The notes beneath the pieces were generated by a model, which made no database searches, was not told the DNA's origin, and saw nothing but the letters and a program-made list of their open reading frames with translations. A stretch of 64,000 nucleotides of DNA from JBFMCT01 sp046565765 (GTDB lineage: Bacteria > Actinomycetota > Acidimicrobiia > Acidimicrobiales > AC-14): positions 62,001 through 126,000 of the forward strand of contig JBKHXX010000094.1 in the NCBI GenBank assembly GCA_046565765.1. Direction: 5' to 3'. Position 1 is the stretch's first letter, and every line of letters starts with the position of its first letter. A program made the position numbers and the translations under genes. Below, in pieces: positions 53,524 through 61,766 of this stretch.

Positions 53524-53988
53524 ATGCGCATCGAGAACCGCTTCACCGTCAGCCTCCCCATCGATCAGGCGTGGAAGGTGCTGCTCGACGTGGAGGGCAT
53601 CGCCCCCTGCATGCCCGGGGCGGAGATCGAGGACGTCATCGAGGACGGCTTCGCGGGCACGGTGAAGGTCAAGCTGGGAGCGATCCTGGCCACCTTCAAG
53701 GGCACGGTGCACTTCACCGAGCTGGACGAGACCGACCACCGGATCGTCCTGCACGCCAAAGGGCGCGAGATCAAGGGCCAGGGGAACGCCACCGCCGACG
53801 TGACCGTCGTGCTGACGCCCGTGGCCGCGGGTACGGAGGCGTCCATCGACGCCGACATCGCCATCACCGGCAAGATCGTCCAGTTCGGCCGGGGCGTGAT
53901 CCTCGACGTCTCGGGCAAGCTCATCCGCCAGTTCGTCGACTGCCTGGAGGACAAGCTGGCCAACGAGGGCCTGGCCAGCGGGGTGTGA
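53524..53988 (+). CDS. coxG: CoxG, SRPBCC-family membrane-recruitment protein
   Basis: 154 residues in one START/SRPBCC domain (FTVSLPIDQAWKVLLDVE, GIAPCMPGAEIE, GKLIRQFVDCLEDKL). In O. carboxidovorans, CoxG helps to anchor CO dehydrogenase at the membrane, where quinone is reduced. It follows moaA by 23 bases with GGAGCC before the ATG. Its lack of a membrane helix fits a peripheral role; the small membrane protein encoded next might be its partner. Confidence 0.9.
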   Translation: MRIENRFTVSLPIDQAWKVLLDVEGIAPCMPGAEIEDVIEDGFAGTVKVKLGAILATFKGTVHFTELDETDHRIVLHAKGREIKGQGNATADVTVVLTPVAAGTEASIDADIAITGKIVQFGRGVILDVSGKLIRQFVDCLEDKLANEGLASGV

Positions 53989-53989
53989 A

Positions 53990-54238
53990 GTGAGCGACGG
54001 GCCGGTCGAGATCCCGGTACGGCGGGTCCCGACGCGTCCCCAGCCGGCGGAGCCCATCGACCTCCTGGCCCTGGCCGGTGGGTCCCTGGCCCGCCGCAGC
54101 CTGCCCGGGATCGCCATCGCCGCCATCGCCGCCGCCGCCGCCCCGAGGCGTCCCCCGGTCCGCTGGGCCATCGCCGCCGTGGGGGCCGGCGCGGTGGCCG
54201 GGCTCGAGTGGTGGGCCCGGCGGGACGACCGGCTGTAG
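53990..54238 (+). CDS. Small membrane protein in the cox cluster
   Basis: 82 residues from GTG 53990, one base after the coxG stop. The first ~28 residues are polar with Pro/Arg. One or two hydrophobic stretches follow (LPGIAIAAIAAAAA and WAIAAVGAGAVAGLEWW), split by PRRPPVR, giving a probable hairpin. It ends in ARRDDRL. It is not recognised. Tight spacing with coxG and mocA suggests it is part of the CO dehydrogenase operon, possibly a membrane anchor. Confidence 0.65.
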   Translation: MSDGPVEIPVRRVPTRPQPAEPIDLLALAGGSLARRSLPGIAIAAIAAAAAPRRPPVRWAIAAVGAGAVAGLEWWARRDDRL

Positions 54239-54250
54239 GCCCGCAGCCCG

Positions 54251-54847
54251 GTGGGCGATGTCGTCGGGGTCGTGCTCGGGGCGGGCGCCTCCCGCCGCCT
54301 CGGTCGCCCCAAGCAGACGCTCCCCTTCGGTGACACGACCTTGCTCGGGTGGACCCTGCGCAGCGTCGAGGCGTCCTCACTCGAGCGCATCGTGCTGGTG
54401 ATCGGCGGAGCGGCCGACGACGTGCTGGCCGGCCTGAGCCCTCGCCGGGCGGTGGTCGCCCGCAACGACGCCTACGGCACCGGGTGCGCCTCGTCGCTGT
54501 TGGCGGGACTGGACCACGCCGGCGAGGCCGACGCCGTCATGCTGCTGCTGGGCGACATGCCGGGGGTCGACGCACCGGTCATCGACGGGGTCCGGCAGGC
54601 GTGGGAGGCCCTCGGGCGCCCGCGCGCCGCGGTCACGCGCTACCGCGACGGCCTCGGCCACCCGTTCGTGTTCTCGTCGGCGGCCTTCGACGACCTGCGT
54701 GGGCTGCACGGCGACAAGGCGGTGTGGAAGATCGTGGACCGCGACCCGGCCGTCGCCCGGATCCCGGTCGACCGCCCCCTCCCCCTCGACGTCGACACGG
54801 AGGAGGACTACCGGACCGTGCTCGCCGCCCTGGTGGGCGGTGACTAG
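54251..54847 (+). CDS. mocA: Molybdenum cofactor cytidylyltransferase-like protein
   Basis: 198 residues from GTG 54251. The nucleotidyltransferase start VVLGAGASRRLGRPKQ is diagnostic, followed by LLLGDMPGVD (metal/NTP site) and GLGHPFVFSS. MocA makes molybdopterin cytosine dinucleotide, the form used by CO dehydrogenase, so it completes the cofactor pathway next to moaA and the XdhC genes. It has 4 bases of convergent overlap with the following glycosyltransferase. Confidence 0.92.
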   Translation: MGDVVGVVLGAGASRRLGRPKQTLPFGDTTLLGWTLRSVEASSLERIVLVIGGAADDVLAGLSPRRAVVARNDAYGTGCASSLLAGLDHAGEADAVMLLLGDMPGVDAPVIDGVRQAWEALGRPRAAVTRYRDGLGHPFVFSSAAFDDLRGLHGDKAVWKIVDRDPAVARIPVDRPLPLDVDTEEDYRTVLAALVGGD

Positions 54848-55608
54848 GGCAGGAACAGCCGCGACCGCAGCAGGCCGGTGGTGTGGAGCCGGTACCGCAC
54901 CATCGTCCACAGGGTGGCCAGGCCGTAGCGGATGTTGGCCCGCATGGACGTGGAGGAGGCCTCGGGGAAGTACCGCGTCTTGATGGGCACCTCCACCACG
55001 CGCTGCTTGAAGGCCACCGCCTGGGCGATGACCTGCGAGTCGAACACGAAGTCGTTGGAGTTGCGCAAGAACGGCACCGTTTCCAGGAACGACCGGGAGT
55101 AGGCCCGGTAGCCGGTGTGGAGCTCGCTGAACCCGGTGCCGAGGATGGCGTTCTCGAGCGCGGTGAGGGCCTTGTTCGACAGGTAGCGGTAGAGCGGCAT
55201 CTTCCCGGCCCGGGCCCCGCCCGGGATCATCATCCGGCTGCCGAGGACCAGCTCCGCCTCACCCCGCTGGATGGGGGCGATGAGATCGGGCAGCACGGCG
55301 GGGTCGTACTGGCCGTCGGGATGGAGCATCACCACGATCTCCGCCCCCAGCCGCAACGCCTCCAGGTAGCAGGTCTTCTGGTTGCCGCCGTAGCCCACGT
55401 TGTGGGGCAGGCCGATGGTGCGGATGGGGAGGCGGGACGCCACCTCCAGGGTCTCGTCCCGGCTGCGGTCGTCGACCAGCAGTACCTCGTCGACCACGTC
55501 CCGGGAGATGCCGGTGTAGGTGGAGGCGAGGGTGCGGGCCGCGTTGTAGGCAGGCATGACCACCAGCACCGGGCACGGCGCGCTCGGTTCGGGTGTGGTC
55601 TCGGCCAT
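54844..55608 (-). CDS. Family 2 glycosyltransferase, polyprenyl-phosphate type
   Basis: 254 residues. PVLVVMPAYNAARTL at the N-terminus, VLLVDDRSRDETLEVA, the DxD-like VMLHPDGQYDPAVL, and GSRMMIPGG followed by KMPLYRYLSNKALTALEN are those of DPM1-type GT2 enzymes. There is no C-terminal membrane helix, so it is a soluble form. It probably moves a sugar from a nucleotide to a polyprenyl-phosphate or related lipid; the sugar is unknown. The convergent overlap with mocA is 4 bases. Confidence 0.88.
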   Translation of the reverse strand: MAETTPEPSAPCPVLVVMPAYNAARTLASTYTGISRDVVDEVLLVDDRSRDETLEVASRLPIRTIGLPHNVGYGGNQKTCYLEALRLGAEIVVMLHPDGQYDPAVLPDLIAPIQRGEAELVLGSRMMIPGGARAGKMPLYRYLSNKALTALENAILGTGFSELHTGYRAYSRSFLETVPFLRNSNDFVFDSQVIAQAVAFKQRVVEVPIKTRYFPEASSTSMRANIRYGLATLWTMVRYRLHTTGLLRSRLFLP

Positions 55609-55632
55609 GGCACCATCTTTGCCGCGTATGGC

Positions 55633-56655
55633 TCAGCCGGGGCGACGCAGGCGCCGGCGCAGCACGCGCGACGGCGTGGCCGCCAGGCGCATGACCCGCC
55701 CCCGGTAGCGGGGCCCGCCCCAGAGCACCCGGCACCCGACGGCGATCCACGAGCACACCGCCCGCTCGAGCACCCAGGCGGGGGCGAACGCGACGCAGGA
55801 GGCGGGAAAGACCGATCGTCCCCCGCCCCGCCGGCGCCCCCGTTCGGCCACGCCCATGGGGACGAGGACCAGGGCGGCGAGGAGGACCAGGCGCCGGCGG
55901 ACGAGAGCGGCCACCACCAACGGGACCACGGCGAGGGAGGCGACCAGCCGGGGCGGCTGGGCGAAGTCGTCGAACGCCTGGCGGACCCGCTGGTTGCGGA
56001 ACTGGCGGGCCGTCGGTGGCAGCCGGCGCACGTACAGGTCGAGGGGGCTGTGGACGCTCCCGCCCACCGCCCGCACCGTCCGCATCAGCTCGAGGTTCTC
56101 GAACATGGCGTCGCCGTCATACCCGCCCGCGGACAGCAGGGTCGAGCGGCGGACGGCCAGCGTGCCGGGGTAGTCGGCCCCGAACGCACGGTTGAGGAGG
56201 CTGCGGGCCGTGTCCCACCGGGCGTGCCACGGGAGCGGCTCGAAGTAGTTCTGGGGGCGCACCACGTCGGCCGCACCGAGAAGGGCGGCCGCCCGGGCCA
56301 GGCCGGCGGCATCCCAGCGGACGTCGTCGTCGGCGATGACCACGGCCTCGTTGCGGGCCAGCTCCACACCCGTGAGGACGCCGTCGACCTTGCCGTTGGC
56401 GAACGAATGGCGGGGATCGGGCGGGAGGTGCCGGGGCCCCGGGCCGAAGGCGGCGGCGTGGGCCTCGAACACCTCCGGCGGCGACCCGTCCATCACCAGC
56501 AGGTCGTCCACCACCATGGCCAGCCCGCGCACGTACCGGGCCAGCTCGGCCACGTCCTCCACCGAGTCCTTGCGCAGTGGCAGGACGTAGGACAGCGCCA
56601 GGGCGCCGACGGCGTGGCGTCCTACGGACGAAGCGAGCTGCGTTCTCGAGCCCAC
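55633..56655 (-). CDS. Family 2-like glycosyltransferase with membrane C-terminus
   Basis: 340 residues from GTG 56655, which lies 34 bases inside the upstream diiron-protein gene. The N-terminus ALSYVLPLRKD and DLLVMDGSPPEV form the GT-A start, with DDD at 109-111 (VVIADDDVRW) as metal motif. YPGTLAVRRSTLLSAGG and MFENLELMRTVRAVGG follow as the acceptor region. About two membrane helices (~230-280) and a basic tail end the protein. It is probably a membrane-attached sugar transferase; substrate unknown. Confidence 0.75.
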   Translation of the reverse strand: MGSRTQLASSVGRHAVGALALSYVLPLRKDSVEDVAELARYVRGLAMVVDDLLVMDGSPPEVFEAHAAAFGPGPRHLPPDPRHSFANGKVDGVLTGVELARNEAVVIADDDVRWDAAGLARAAALLGAADVVRPQNYFEPLPWHARWDTARSLLNRAFGADYPGTLAVRRSTLLSAGGYDGDAMFENLELMRTVRAVGGSVHSPLDLYVRRLPPTARQFRNQRVRQAFDDFAQPPRLVASLAVVPLVVAALVRRRLVLLAALVLVPMGVAERGRRRGGGRSVFPASCVAFAPAWVLERAVCSWIAVGCRVLWGGPRYRGRVMRLAATPSRVLRRRLRRPG

Positions 56656-57659
56656 GAGTCGAGCAGATGGGCGGTGAGCCTGCCCTCCACGGCCGAGAGG
56701 GCGCGGGCGCCGAAGAGGATGTCGGCGGCCAGGGCGGGTTGCTGGGCGGCCAGCCCGCCGGCCATGGCGGTGCCGGCGATGGCGGCGTGGCGGACGTCGG
56801 CCTCGACGTGGACGTCGTAGAAGCGACGGGCCTGGGACCCGAGGCCGAGGCGCCCGAGGGCCCGGCTGTAGCGGCTCATGGGCGTGACCGACGTCATCTC
56901 GAACGCAGCCAGGTGCCCGACCAGGGCGGCCCGGAGGCGGCGGTGCAGGCCGAACATGCTCACCAGGTTGACGGTGGCGAGGGTGGTGCCGGGCAGGCGG
57001 TCGACGTAGGCCCCGTAGGTCGTGTCGAGCCCGAGGGCGGTCATCGTCGCCGCGAACAGCTCGGCGTGGCTCTGGCCGGGCACGCCCTCGCCGTACTCGT
57101 CGGCTTGGATCTCGACGATGGCCGACTTGGGGCTCCCCCACAGGCGGGGCAGGGCCCACGTGTGGGGGTCGGCCTCCTTCAGCTGGTAGGCCGACCGGTG
57201 GATGGCGAACTCCCGGAACTGCTCGAGGGTGCCGTACTCCTCCATCCACGCCGACAGCGAGGGCCCGTCGCCGGACACGACCTCGGCCAGCCGGTCGCCC
57301 ACCTCGGCGGGGTCCACGCCGTCGTCGCTCACCGCCTCGGCCCTGAGCGCCTCCTCGAACGCCGTCTCCAGACGCCGGCGAAAGGCGAGCAGGGCCGGGT
57401 CCCACTCCCAGCCGTCGGCGACGCCGGCCAGGCCCCGGTAGTGCAGCTCGTAGCAGGCGTAGAGGGCGACGTGGAGGTCCTCCCCTGTCAGGGGGTCGTC
57501 GCCGATGCGGTCGGGCAGGGGCACGGCGCCGGCGGGCCGGACCAGGCGCTCGAACAGGACGGCGCTCAGGGGCCCGCGGGGCGCCGGAAGCGCCGGGCCC
57601 ACGTCTTCGTCGGCCTGACCGCGTGGGGCGGGAGGGGACTGCTGCGCGATGGCGGTCAC
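56622..57659 (-). CDS. Haem-oxygenase-like diiron (iron-containing redox enzyme family) protein
   Basis: 345 residues from GTG 57659. It is all-helical, of the TenA/haem-oxygenase-like diiron superfamily. Candidate ligands are in QFREFAIHRS (Glu, His), SAIVEIQADEYGEG (Glu, Asp) and FYDVHVEADVRH (His, Glu, Asp, His). Relatives include UndA and SznF-like oxygenases, but the family as a whole is largely uncharacterised. The reaction cannot be predicted. It lies in an operon-like run with a glycosyltransferase and is preceded by the DUF5709 gene. Confidence 0.8.
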   Translation of the reverse strand: MTAIAQQSPPAPRGQADEDVGPALPAPRGPLSAVLFERLVRPAGAVPLPDRIGDDPLTGEDLHVALYACYELHYRGLAGVADGWEWDPALLAFRRRLETAFEEALRAEAVSDDGVDPAEVGDRLAEVVSGDGPSLSAWMEEYGTLEQFREFAIHRSAYQLKEADPHTWALPRLWGSPKSAIVEIQADEYGEGVPGQSHAELFAATMTALGLDTTYGAYVDRLPGTTLATVNLVSMFGLHRRLRAALVGHLAAFEMTSVTPMSRYSRALGRLGLGSQARRFYDVHVEADVRHAAIAGTAMAGGLAAQQPALAADILFGARALSAVEGRLTAHLLDSWARERSSLRP

Positions 57660-57707
57660 GGGCCGGTTACTTCCCGCCCTCGGCGGTGTGCAACCGCGGT
57701 TGAGGGG

Positions 57708-58148
57708 CTACCCCTCCTCGTCGAGGTAGCCGGGGCCGCGGTCGTAGGTCAGCCCGGCCGGCTCGTCCTCCACCCGCATGGCCGCCTCCTCGGCGGGCAG
57801 CGAGTACTCGCGGTCGGCGTCGAGCTCGCCGATGGCGTCGGGCTCGTCGTCGCTGAGGCCGTCGTCGGACCCGGGCTCCAGCACGCTGGCCCCGCCCCCC
57901 GTGTCCTCCCGCAGCCCCCGTTCCCACACCTCCGGCTCCTCCCGGCGGGCCCGCATGGCCACCGACTCGCCGATGGCCTCCTCCCGGGCGGTGGTGCCCC
58001 ACTCCTCGACGCCCTGGGACACGTCGAGCGGCGGCGGCTCCTCCTCCGCCTCCCAGCCCTGGGGGACGTCGCGGGGCTGCTCGCTGGTGGCCGGGATGCC
58101 GGGCTCGATCTCGTCGGGCGCGGGCCGGGTGGTCTGCTGGTCGCTCAT
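57708..58148 (-). CDS. DUF5709-like acidic protein
   Basis: 146 residues from ATG 58148, with GAAGGA upstream. It is very rich in Glu, Asp and Pro and probably disordered. The central segment WGTTAREEAIGESVAMRARREEPE resembles DUF5709, found in actinobacteria and often annotated as hypothetical. It ends LTYDRGPGYLDEEG. No catalytic motif. Function unknown. Confidence 0.75.
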   Translation of the reverse strand: MSDQQTTRPAPDEIEPGIPATSEQPRDVPQGWEAEEEPPPLDVSQGVEEWGTTAREEAIGESVAMRARREEPEVWERGLREDTGGGASVLEPGSDDGLSDDEPDAIGELDADREYSLPAEEAAMRVEDEPAGLTYDRGPGYLDEEG

Positions 58149-58185
58149 CCCGAGAGTCCTTCCCGCGGCCCCGCCCGGGCAACCG

Positions 58186-58943
58186 TCAGGAGCCGAGCAG
58201 GGCGGCGGTGACCGGCTCGTACGCCGACGCGGGCAGGCCGTCGTCCACGACCAGCACGCCGTCGGTCCGGCCCCGCAGCTGGGCCAGGGGGAGGGCGGGG
58301 TCGTTGACGTCGGCGATGGAGACGGTCGGGATGCCGGCCTCGACGCCGGCCCCCGCGTAGCCATGGTCGCCGATGACGGCGTCCACCCCGTCCGGGCCAC
58401 CGAGCTCCTCGAGCATCGCCTCCATGTAATCCGGGCGGTGGGAGTGCAGGAGGTTGCCGTGGACGACGAGCGTCCCCACCCCGTCGAAGAAGCGGACGGA
58501 GCCGGCTTGGCCGTCGGAGAGAATCGGTCGCGCACCGCGTCGAGGGGCTCGAGGACCCGGCACCCGGCGCCGGCGAGGGCCCGGGCGATGGCGGCGTAGT
58601 GGGGGAGGAGGGCGAAGGCATGACCCGTCGCGATCAGGACCCGGGCCCCGGTGGCGGCCATGCGGTTGACGAGCCGGCGCTGGCGCGCGATGGCCTCGGC
58701 CGCCGCTGCAGGGTCGACCCATGGCATGGCGGAGGGATCTTCGAGGGAGCCCGACAGGTCGACGCCGCAGGCGGACAGGGCCCGGACGACCTCGTCCTCG
58801 GTGGCGTCTCGCCAGTCGGAGAGGCCGAAGGTGCAGTCCGGGTCGCCCGCCACCAGCCGCCGCGCGTTCTCGACGCAGGCGGCGACAGGGGTGGCCACCC
58901 GGCCGGCGAGCCCGCTGGCGGCCAGGTGGTGCTCGAGGCTCAC
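58186..58943 (-). pseudogene. Phosphatase-like protein gene, broken by a frameshift
   Basis: Translation from GTG 58943 gives a good protein (LEHHLAASGLAGRVATPVAA ... VLIATGHAFALLPHYAAI ... VLEPLDAVRDR) up to ~58525. It then continues only in another frame (ILSDGQAGSVRFFDGVGT ... DAVIGDHGYAGAGVEAGIP ... YEPVTAALLGS) to the stop at 58186. A single missing base near 58516-58526 explains it. Joined, it is ~250 residues and resembles actinobacterial proteins called phosphatase, with a DHG(Y/W)AGA motif. It may be a real pseudogene or a sequencing error. The GTG overlaps the stop of the upstream small membrane gene. Confidence 0.7.
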
Positions 58944-59227
58944 GTCAACAGGCTGAGGCCGATGAAGAGGGCGATGACCCAGCCCAGGATCCACAGCCCG
59001 GACACGACGATCACGCCGATGAGGCACCCCTGGGGGAGGGCATCGATACGCTCACGGACGCTGCCGCCACGGCTGGCCTCCCAGGTGCTGGGCCGGTAGC
59101 CGCCTCCGCCGTACCCTGCCCCGGGATCGGCGCCCGGCACGTTGAAGGCGCCGACACCGCGGAGCAGGAACCACAACCCCACTCCGAGGGCGACCGCCAC
59201 CAGGGGGATCAGTAGCGCAACGATCAC
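58940..59227 (-). CDS. Small two-helix membrane protein
   Basis: 95 residues from GTG 59227, overlapping the penicillin-binding protein stop (GTGA), so it is coupled to that gene. It has a helix at ~2-22 (IVALLIPLVAVALGVGLWFLL), a Gly/Tyr-rich loop (GADPGAGYGGGGYRPS) and a second helix at ~72-93 (LIGVIVVSGLWILGWVIALFIG). No family is recognised. The position suggests a role with the penicillin-binding protein. Confidence 0.75.
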   Translation of the reverse strand: MIVALLIPLVAVALGVGLWFLLRGVGAFNVPGADPGAGYGGGGYRPSTWEASRGGSVRERIDALPQGCLIGVIVVSGLWILGWVIALFIGLSLLT

Positions 59228-61554
59228 CGGCGGTTGCCGAACGGCGACCGCGTCGTGGGCGTGGTGGGCAACGGCAGCGTCACCCTGCTGGTGGGGGGCG
59301 CCCGGTAGATGCTGGTGGGGGAGGTGCGGGTCGTCGGGGTCGTGCGGGGGAACGTGGGAACGGTGAACTGGCTGGTGGGCGTGGTCCCTTCCTGGACGTC
59401 GACCGTGGGCGGCGGCGCCACCGGCGCCACCGGCACGGGCGGGATGGTGGCGACGGTGGTGGGCGGCGTCGGCTTGGCGAAGTCGGTGAGGTTCAACTCG
59501 GGGGCGGCCGACTCCATGTAGGCCTTCCACGTGGGGGCGGCCATGGTGCCGCCGTACACGCGGGAGTGGCCCTTGATGTTCACCAGCGACTTGCGGGAGT
59601 CGGCGTAGCCCATCCACACAGACGTGGACAGCTCGGGCGTGTAGCCGACGAACCAGGCGTCGCCGTAGTCCTCGCTCGTGCCCGTCTTGCCGGCCGTGCC
59701 CGCCGGACGGCCGATGTCGGCTGCCGTGCCGGTGCCGTAGGCCACCGTGTCGCTGAGCACGTCGTTGATGGTGTCGGCGATCGGCTCCGGCAACACCCGC
59801 TTGGCCTTCTTCGCCTTGACCTCCTCCAGCACCTTGCCGTTGCCGTCCTCCACCCGGACGACCGGGGAGGCGGCCATCAACATGCCCCGGTTGGCGAACG
59901 CCCCGTAGGCGGAGGCCATGTCGAGGGGGGACACCTCGGCGGCCCCGAGGGTGAGGCTGGGACCGTACAGCTCGCCGTTGGGCAGCTTGCCCTCCGGGTT
60001 GATCATGGTGAGGCCCAGGCGGTTGGCCATCTCGGCCGTCTCCTTGGTGCCGACATCCTCGATCAGCTGGGCGTAGACCGTGTTCACGGAGTAGGCGGTG
60101 GCCTGGCGGAGGGAGAGGGCGCCGTAGCCGCTGCTCTCCACGTTGCTCACCACGCAGCCCGCCGCGTCGCCGCCCCGGCAGCCTCGGAACCGGTAGCTGG
60201 ACGGGCCCGAGTAGACCTCGGTGACCGGGATGCCCTGCTCGAGGGCCTCGGCCAGGGTGACCGGCTTGAAGGCCGAACCCGGTTGGCGGCCCGTGCCGCC
60301 GCCGTCCACGCAGAACGGCTCGTTGGGCTTGGGCTGGACCGGTCCGGCGCAATTTCCCAGCGCCAGGTTGACCTGCGACTTGGCGAAGTCGCGCCCCCCC
60401 ACCAGGGCCCGGACCAGGCCGGTGCGGGGGTCGACCGACACCATCGCCATCTCGAGCGGGGCCGACGTGCCCGACAGGGCCTCCTTGACGGCCGCCTCGG
60501 CCTTGGCCTGCAACGACGGGTTGAGCGACGTCGTCACCTTGAGCCCGCCCCGGTAGACCATCTCGTCGCCGTACTTGGCGACCAGGTACCGCCGGACGTA
60601 ATCGGTGAAGTAGGGGTACTCCGACTGCTGCTCGAGGGGCGGGTGGATCCGGGTCGCCGCCCCGTCGGGGTTGAAGTTCTCGGTCACCAGGACGAGACGC
60701 TGCGTCGCCGCCTCCGAGTACTGGGCGTCGGTGATCCGTCCCTGGTCGCGCATCTGGCCCAGCACCTGCATGCGCACGGCCTCGGCCCCGGACGGGTTGG
60801 TGCGGGGGTCGTTGACGCTCGGCTGGCGGATGAGACCGGCGAGGAGGGCGGCCTCGGAGAGGTTGAGGTCACGGACCGACTTGCGGAAGTAGGTCTGGGA
60901 GGCGGCCCCCACGCCGTAGGCGCCGCTGCCGAGGTAGGCGCGGTCGAGGTACCGGTAGAGGATCTCGTCTTTCGACATCTCCTTCTCCAGGCGGCGGGCG
61001 ATGGCCGCCTCCTGGATCTTCCGGCTCAGGGTCTTGGCCGGGTCGAGGTAGACGAGGCGGGCGTACTGCTGGGTGAGGGTGGAGGCGCCCTCCACGTAAC
61101 CGCCGCCCGTCAGGTTGCTCCAGAGGGCGCGGAACACGGCCCGGTCGTCGACGCCGCTGTGGGAGTAGAACCGGCGGTCCTCGGCGGCCACCACCGCCTG
61201 CTTCAGGACGTCGGGGATGTCCGCCTGCTCGACCGGGATGCTGAGGTCGAACTCACGCAGCAGCCCGATCTGGCGACCGCCGTCGTCGTACAGCCGGGTG
61301 ATCCCCGAGACGACCGAGGGGCGCTCCTTGGGGAGGTCGCTCGACAGCAGGCCCTTGTACATCGTGTAGAGGATGAGCACCACCAGGAACGGCATCAGGA
61401 CGGCGGCGACCACCGCGCCGATGGCGATGCGGAAGAGCCAGCCGTTGCCGGATTCGCCCCACTGCGGCTCGGGCGGCCGGCCGACCTGCCTGGGTTTCCA
61501 GGTCGGCGGGGTCGACTGCCAGGACGGGGTGGGCGGTTCGAGAAGCTGGGTCAT
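59224..61554 (-). CDS. Class A penicillin-binding protein (transglycosylase and transpeptidase)
   Basis: 776 residues. A cytoplasmic Pro-rich start is followed by a membrane anchor (~42-66). The GT51 glycosyltransferase has catalytic Glu125 in AAEDRRFYSHSGVD and STLTQQYARL. The transpeptidase has SxxK in QPGSAFKPV (~430), SVN in TAYSVNTVYAQL and KTGT in TAGKTGTSEDYG. A C-terminal Thr/Pro-rich tail of ~80 residues lies outside the cell. It polymerises and cross-links peptidoglycan. A hairpin lies in its 5' leader at 61586-61614. Confidence 0.93.
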   Translation of the reverse strand: MTQLLEPPTPSWQSTPPTWKPRQVGRPPEPQWGESGNGWLFRIAIGAVVAAVLMPFLVVLILYTMYKGLLSSDLPKERPSVVSGITRLYDDGGRQIGLLREFDLSIPVEQADIPDVLKQAVVAAEDRRFYSHSGVDDRAVFRALWSNLTGGGYVEGASTLTQQYARLVYLDPAKTLSRKIQEAAIARRLEKEMSKDEILYRYLDRAYLGSGAYGVGAASQTYFRKSVRDLNLSEAALLAGLIRQPSVNDPRTNPSGAEAVRMQVLGQMRDQGRITDAQYSEAATQRLVLVTENFNPDGAATRIHPPLEQQSEYPYFTDYVRRYLVAKYGDEMVYRGGLKVTTSLNPSLQAKAEAAVKEALSGTSAPLEMAMVSVDPRTGLVRALVGGRDFAKSQVNLALGNCAGPVQPKPNEPFCVDGGGTGRQPGSAFKPVTLAEALEQGIPVTEVYSGPSSYRFRGCRGGDAAGCVVSNVESSGYGALSLRQATAYSVNTVYAQLIEDVGTKETAEMANRLGLTMINPEGKLPNGELYGPSLTLGAAEVSPLDMASAYGAFANRGMLMAASPVVRVEDGNGKVLEEVKAKKAKRVLPEPIADTINDVLSDTVAYGTGTAADIGRPAGTAGKTGTSEDYGDAWFVGYTPELSTSVWMGYADSRKSLVNIKGHSRVYGGTMAAPTWKAYMESAAPELNLTDFAKPTPPTTVATIPPVPVAPVAPPPTVDVQEGTTPTSQFTVPTFPRTTPTTRTSPTSIYRAPPTSRVTLPLPTTPTTRSPFGNRR

Positions 61555-61585
61555 GGATGGAAGCCCTGGGCGACGGCGGTGACGT

Positions 61586-61614
61586 CGTGAAGCCGGACGA
61601 TCCCCGGCTTCACG
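61586..61614 (-). promoter_or_regulatory. Hairpin in the penicillin-binding protein leader
   Basis: Perfect 11-base arms CGTGAAGCCGG and CCGGCTTCACG with a 7-base loop lie 32 bases before the penicillin-binding protein ATG. They are also 153 bases downstream of the M50-TPR gene stop. No T-run follows in the minus direction. It may be a terminator for the upstream gene or a leader structure. Confidence 0.5.
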
Positions 61615-61766
61615 AAGCGAATGCTGACGTCTCGGCGCGCTGCCACGGGAGCCTCCAGGTCGGTGCCAGTCTTCCCCTCCATCACCCGCTCGCCCGTACC
61701 CATTTCACGTCTGTGGCAACCCCGTGACCCTGCCCTGTGCGAGAGCCTCCGGCCCAGCCTAGGGGT

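Noticed and set aside
58516..58526. Programmed ribosomal frameshift in the phosphatase-like gene.
   Set aside because: No slippery heptamer or downstream structure is evident at the junction; a missing base is simpler, though not proven.
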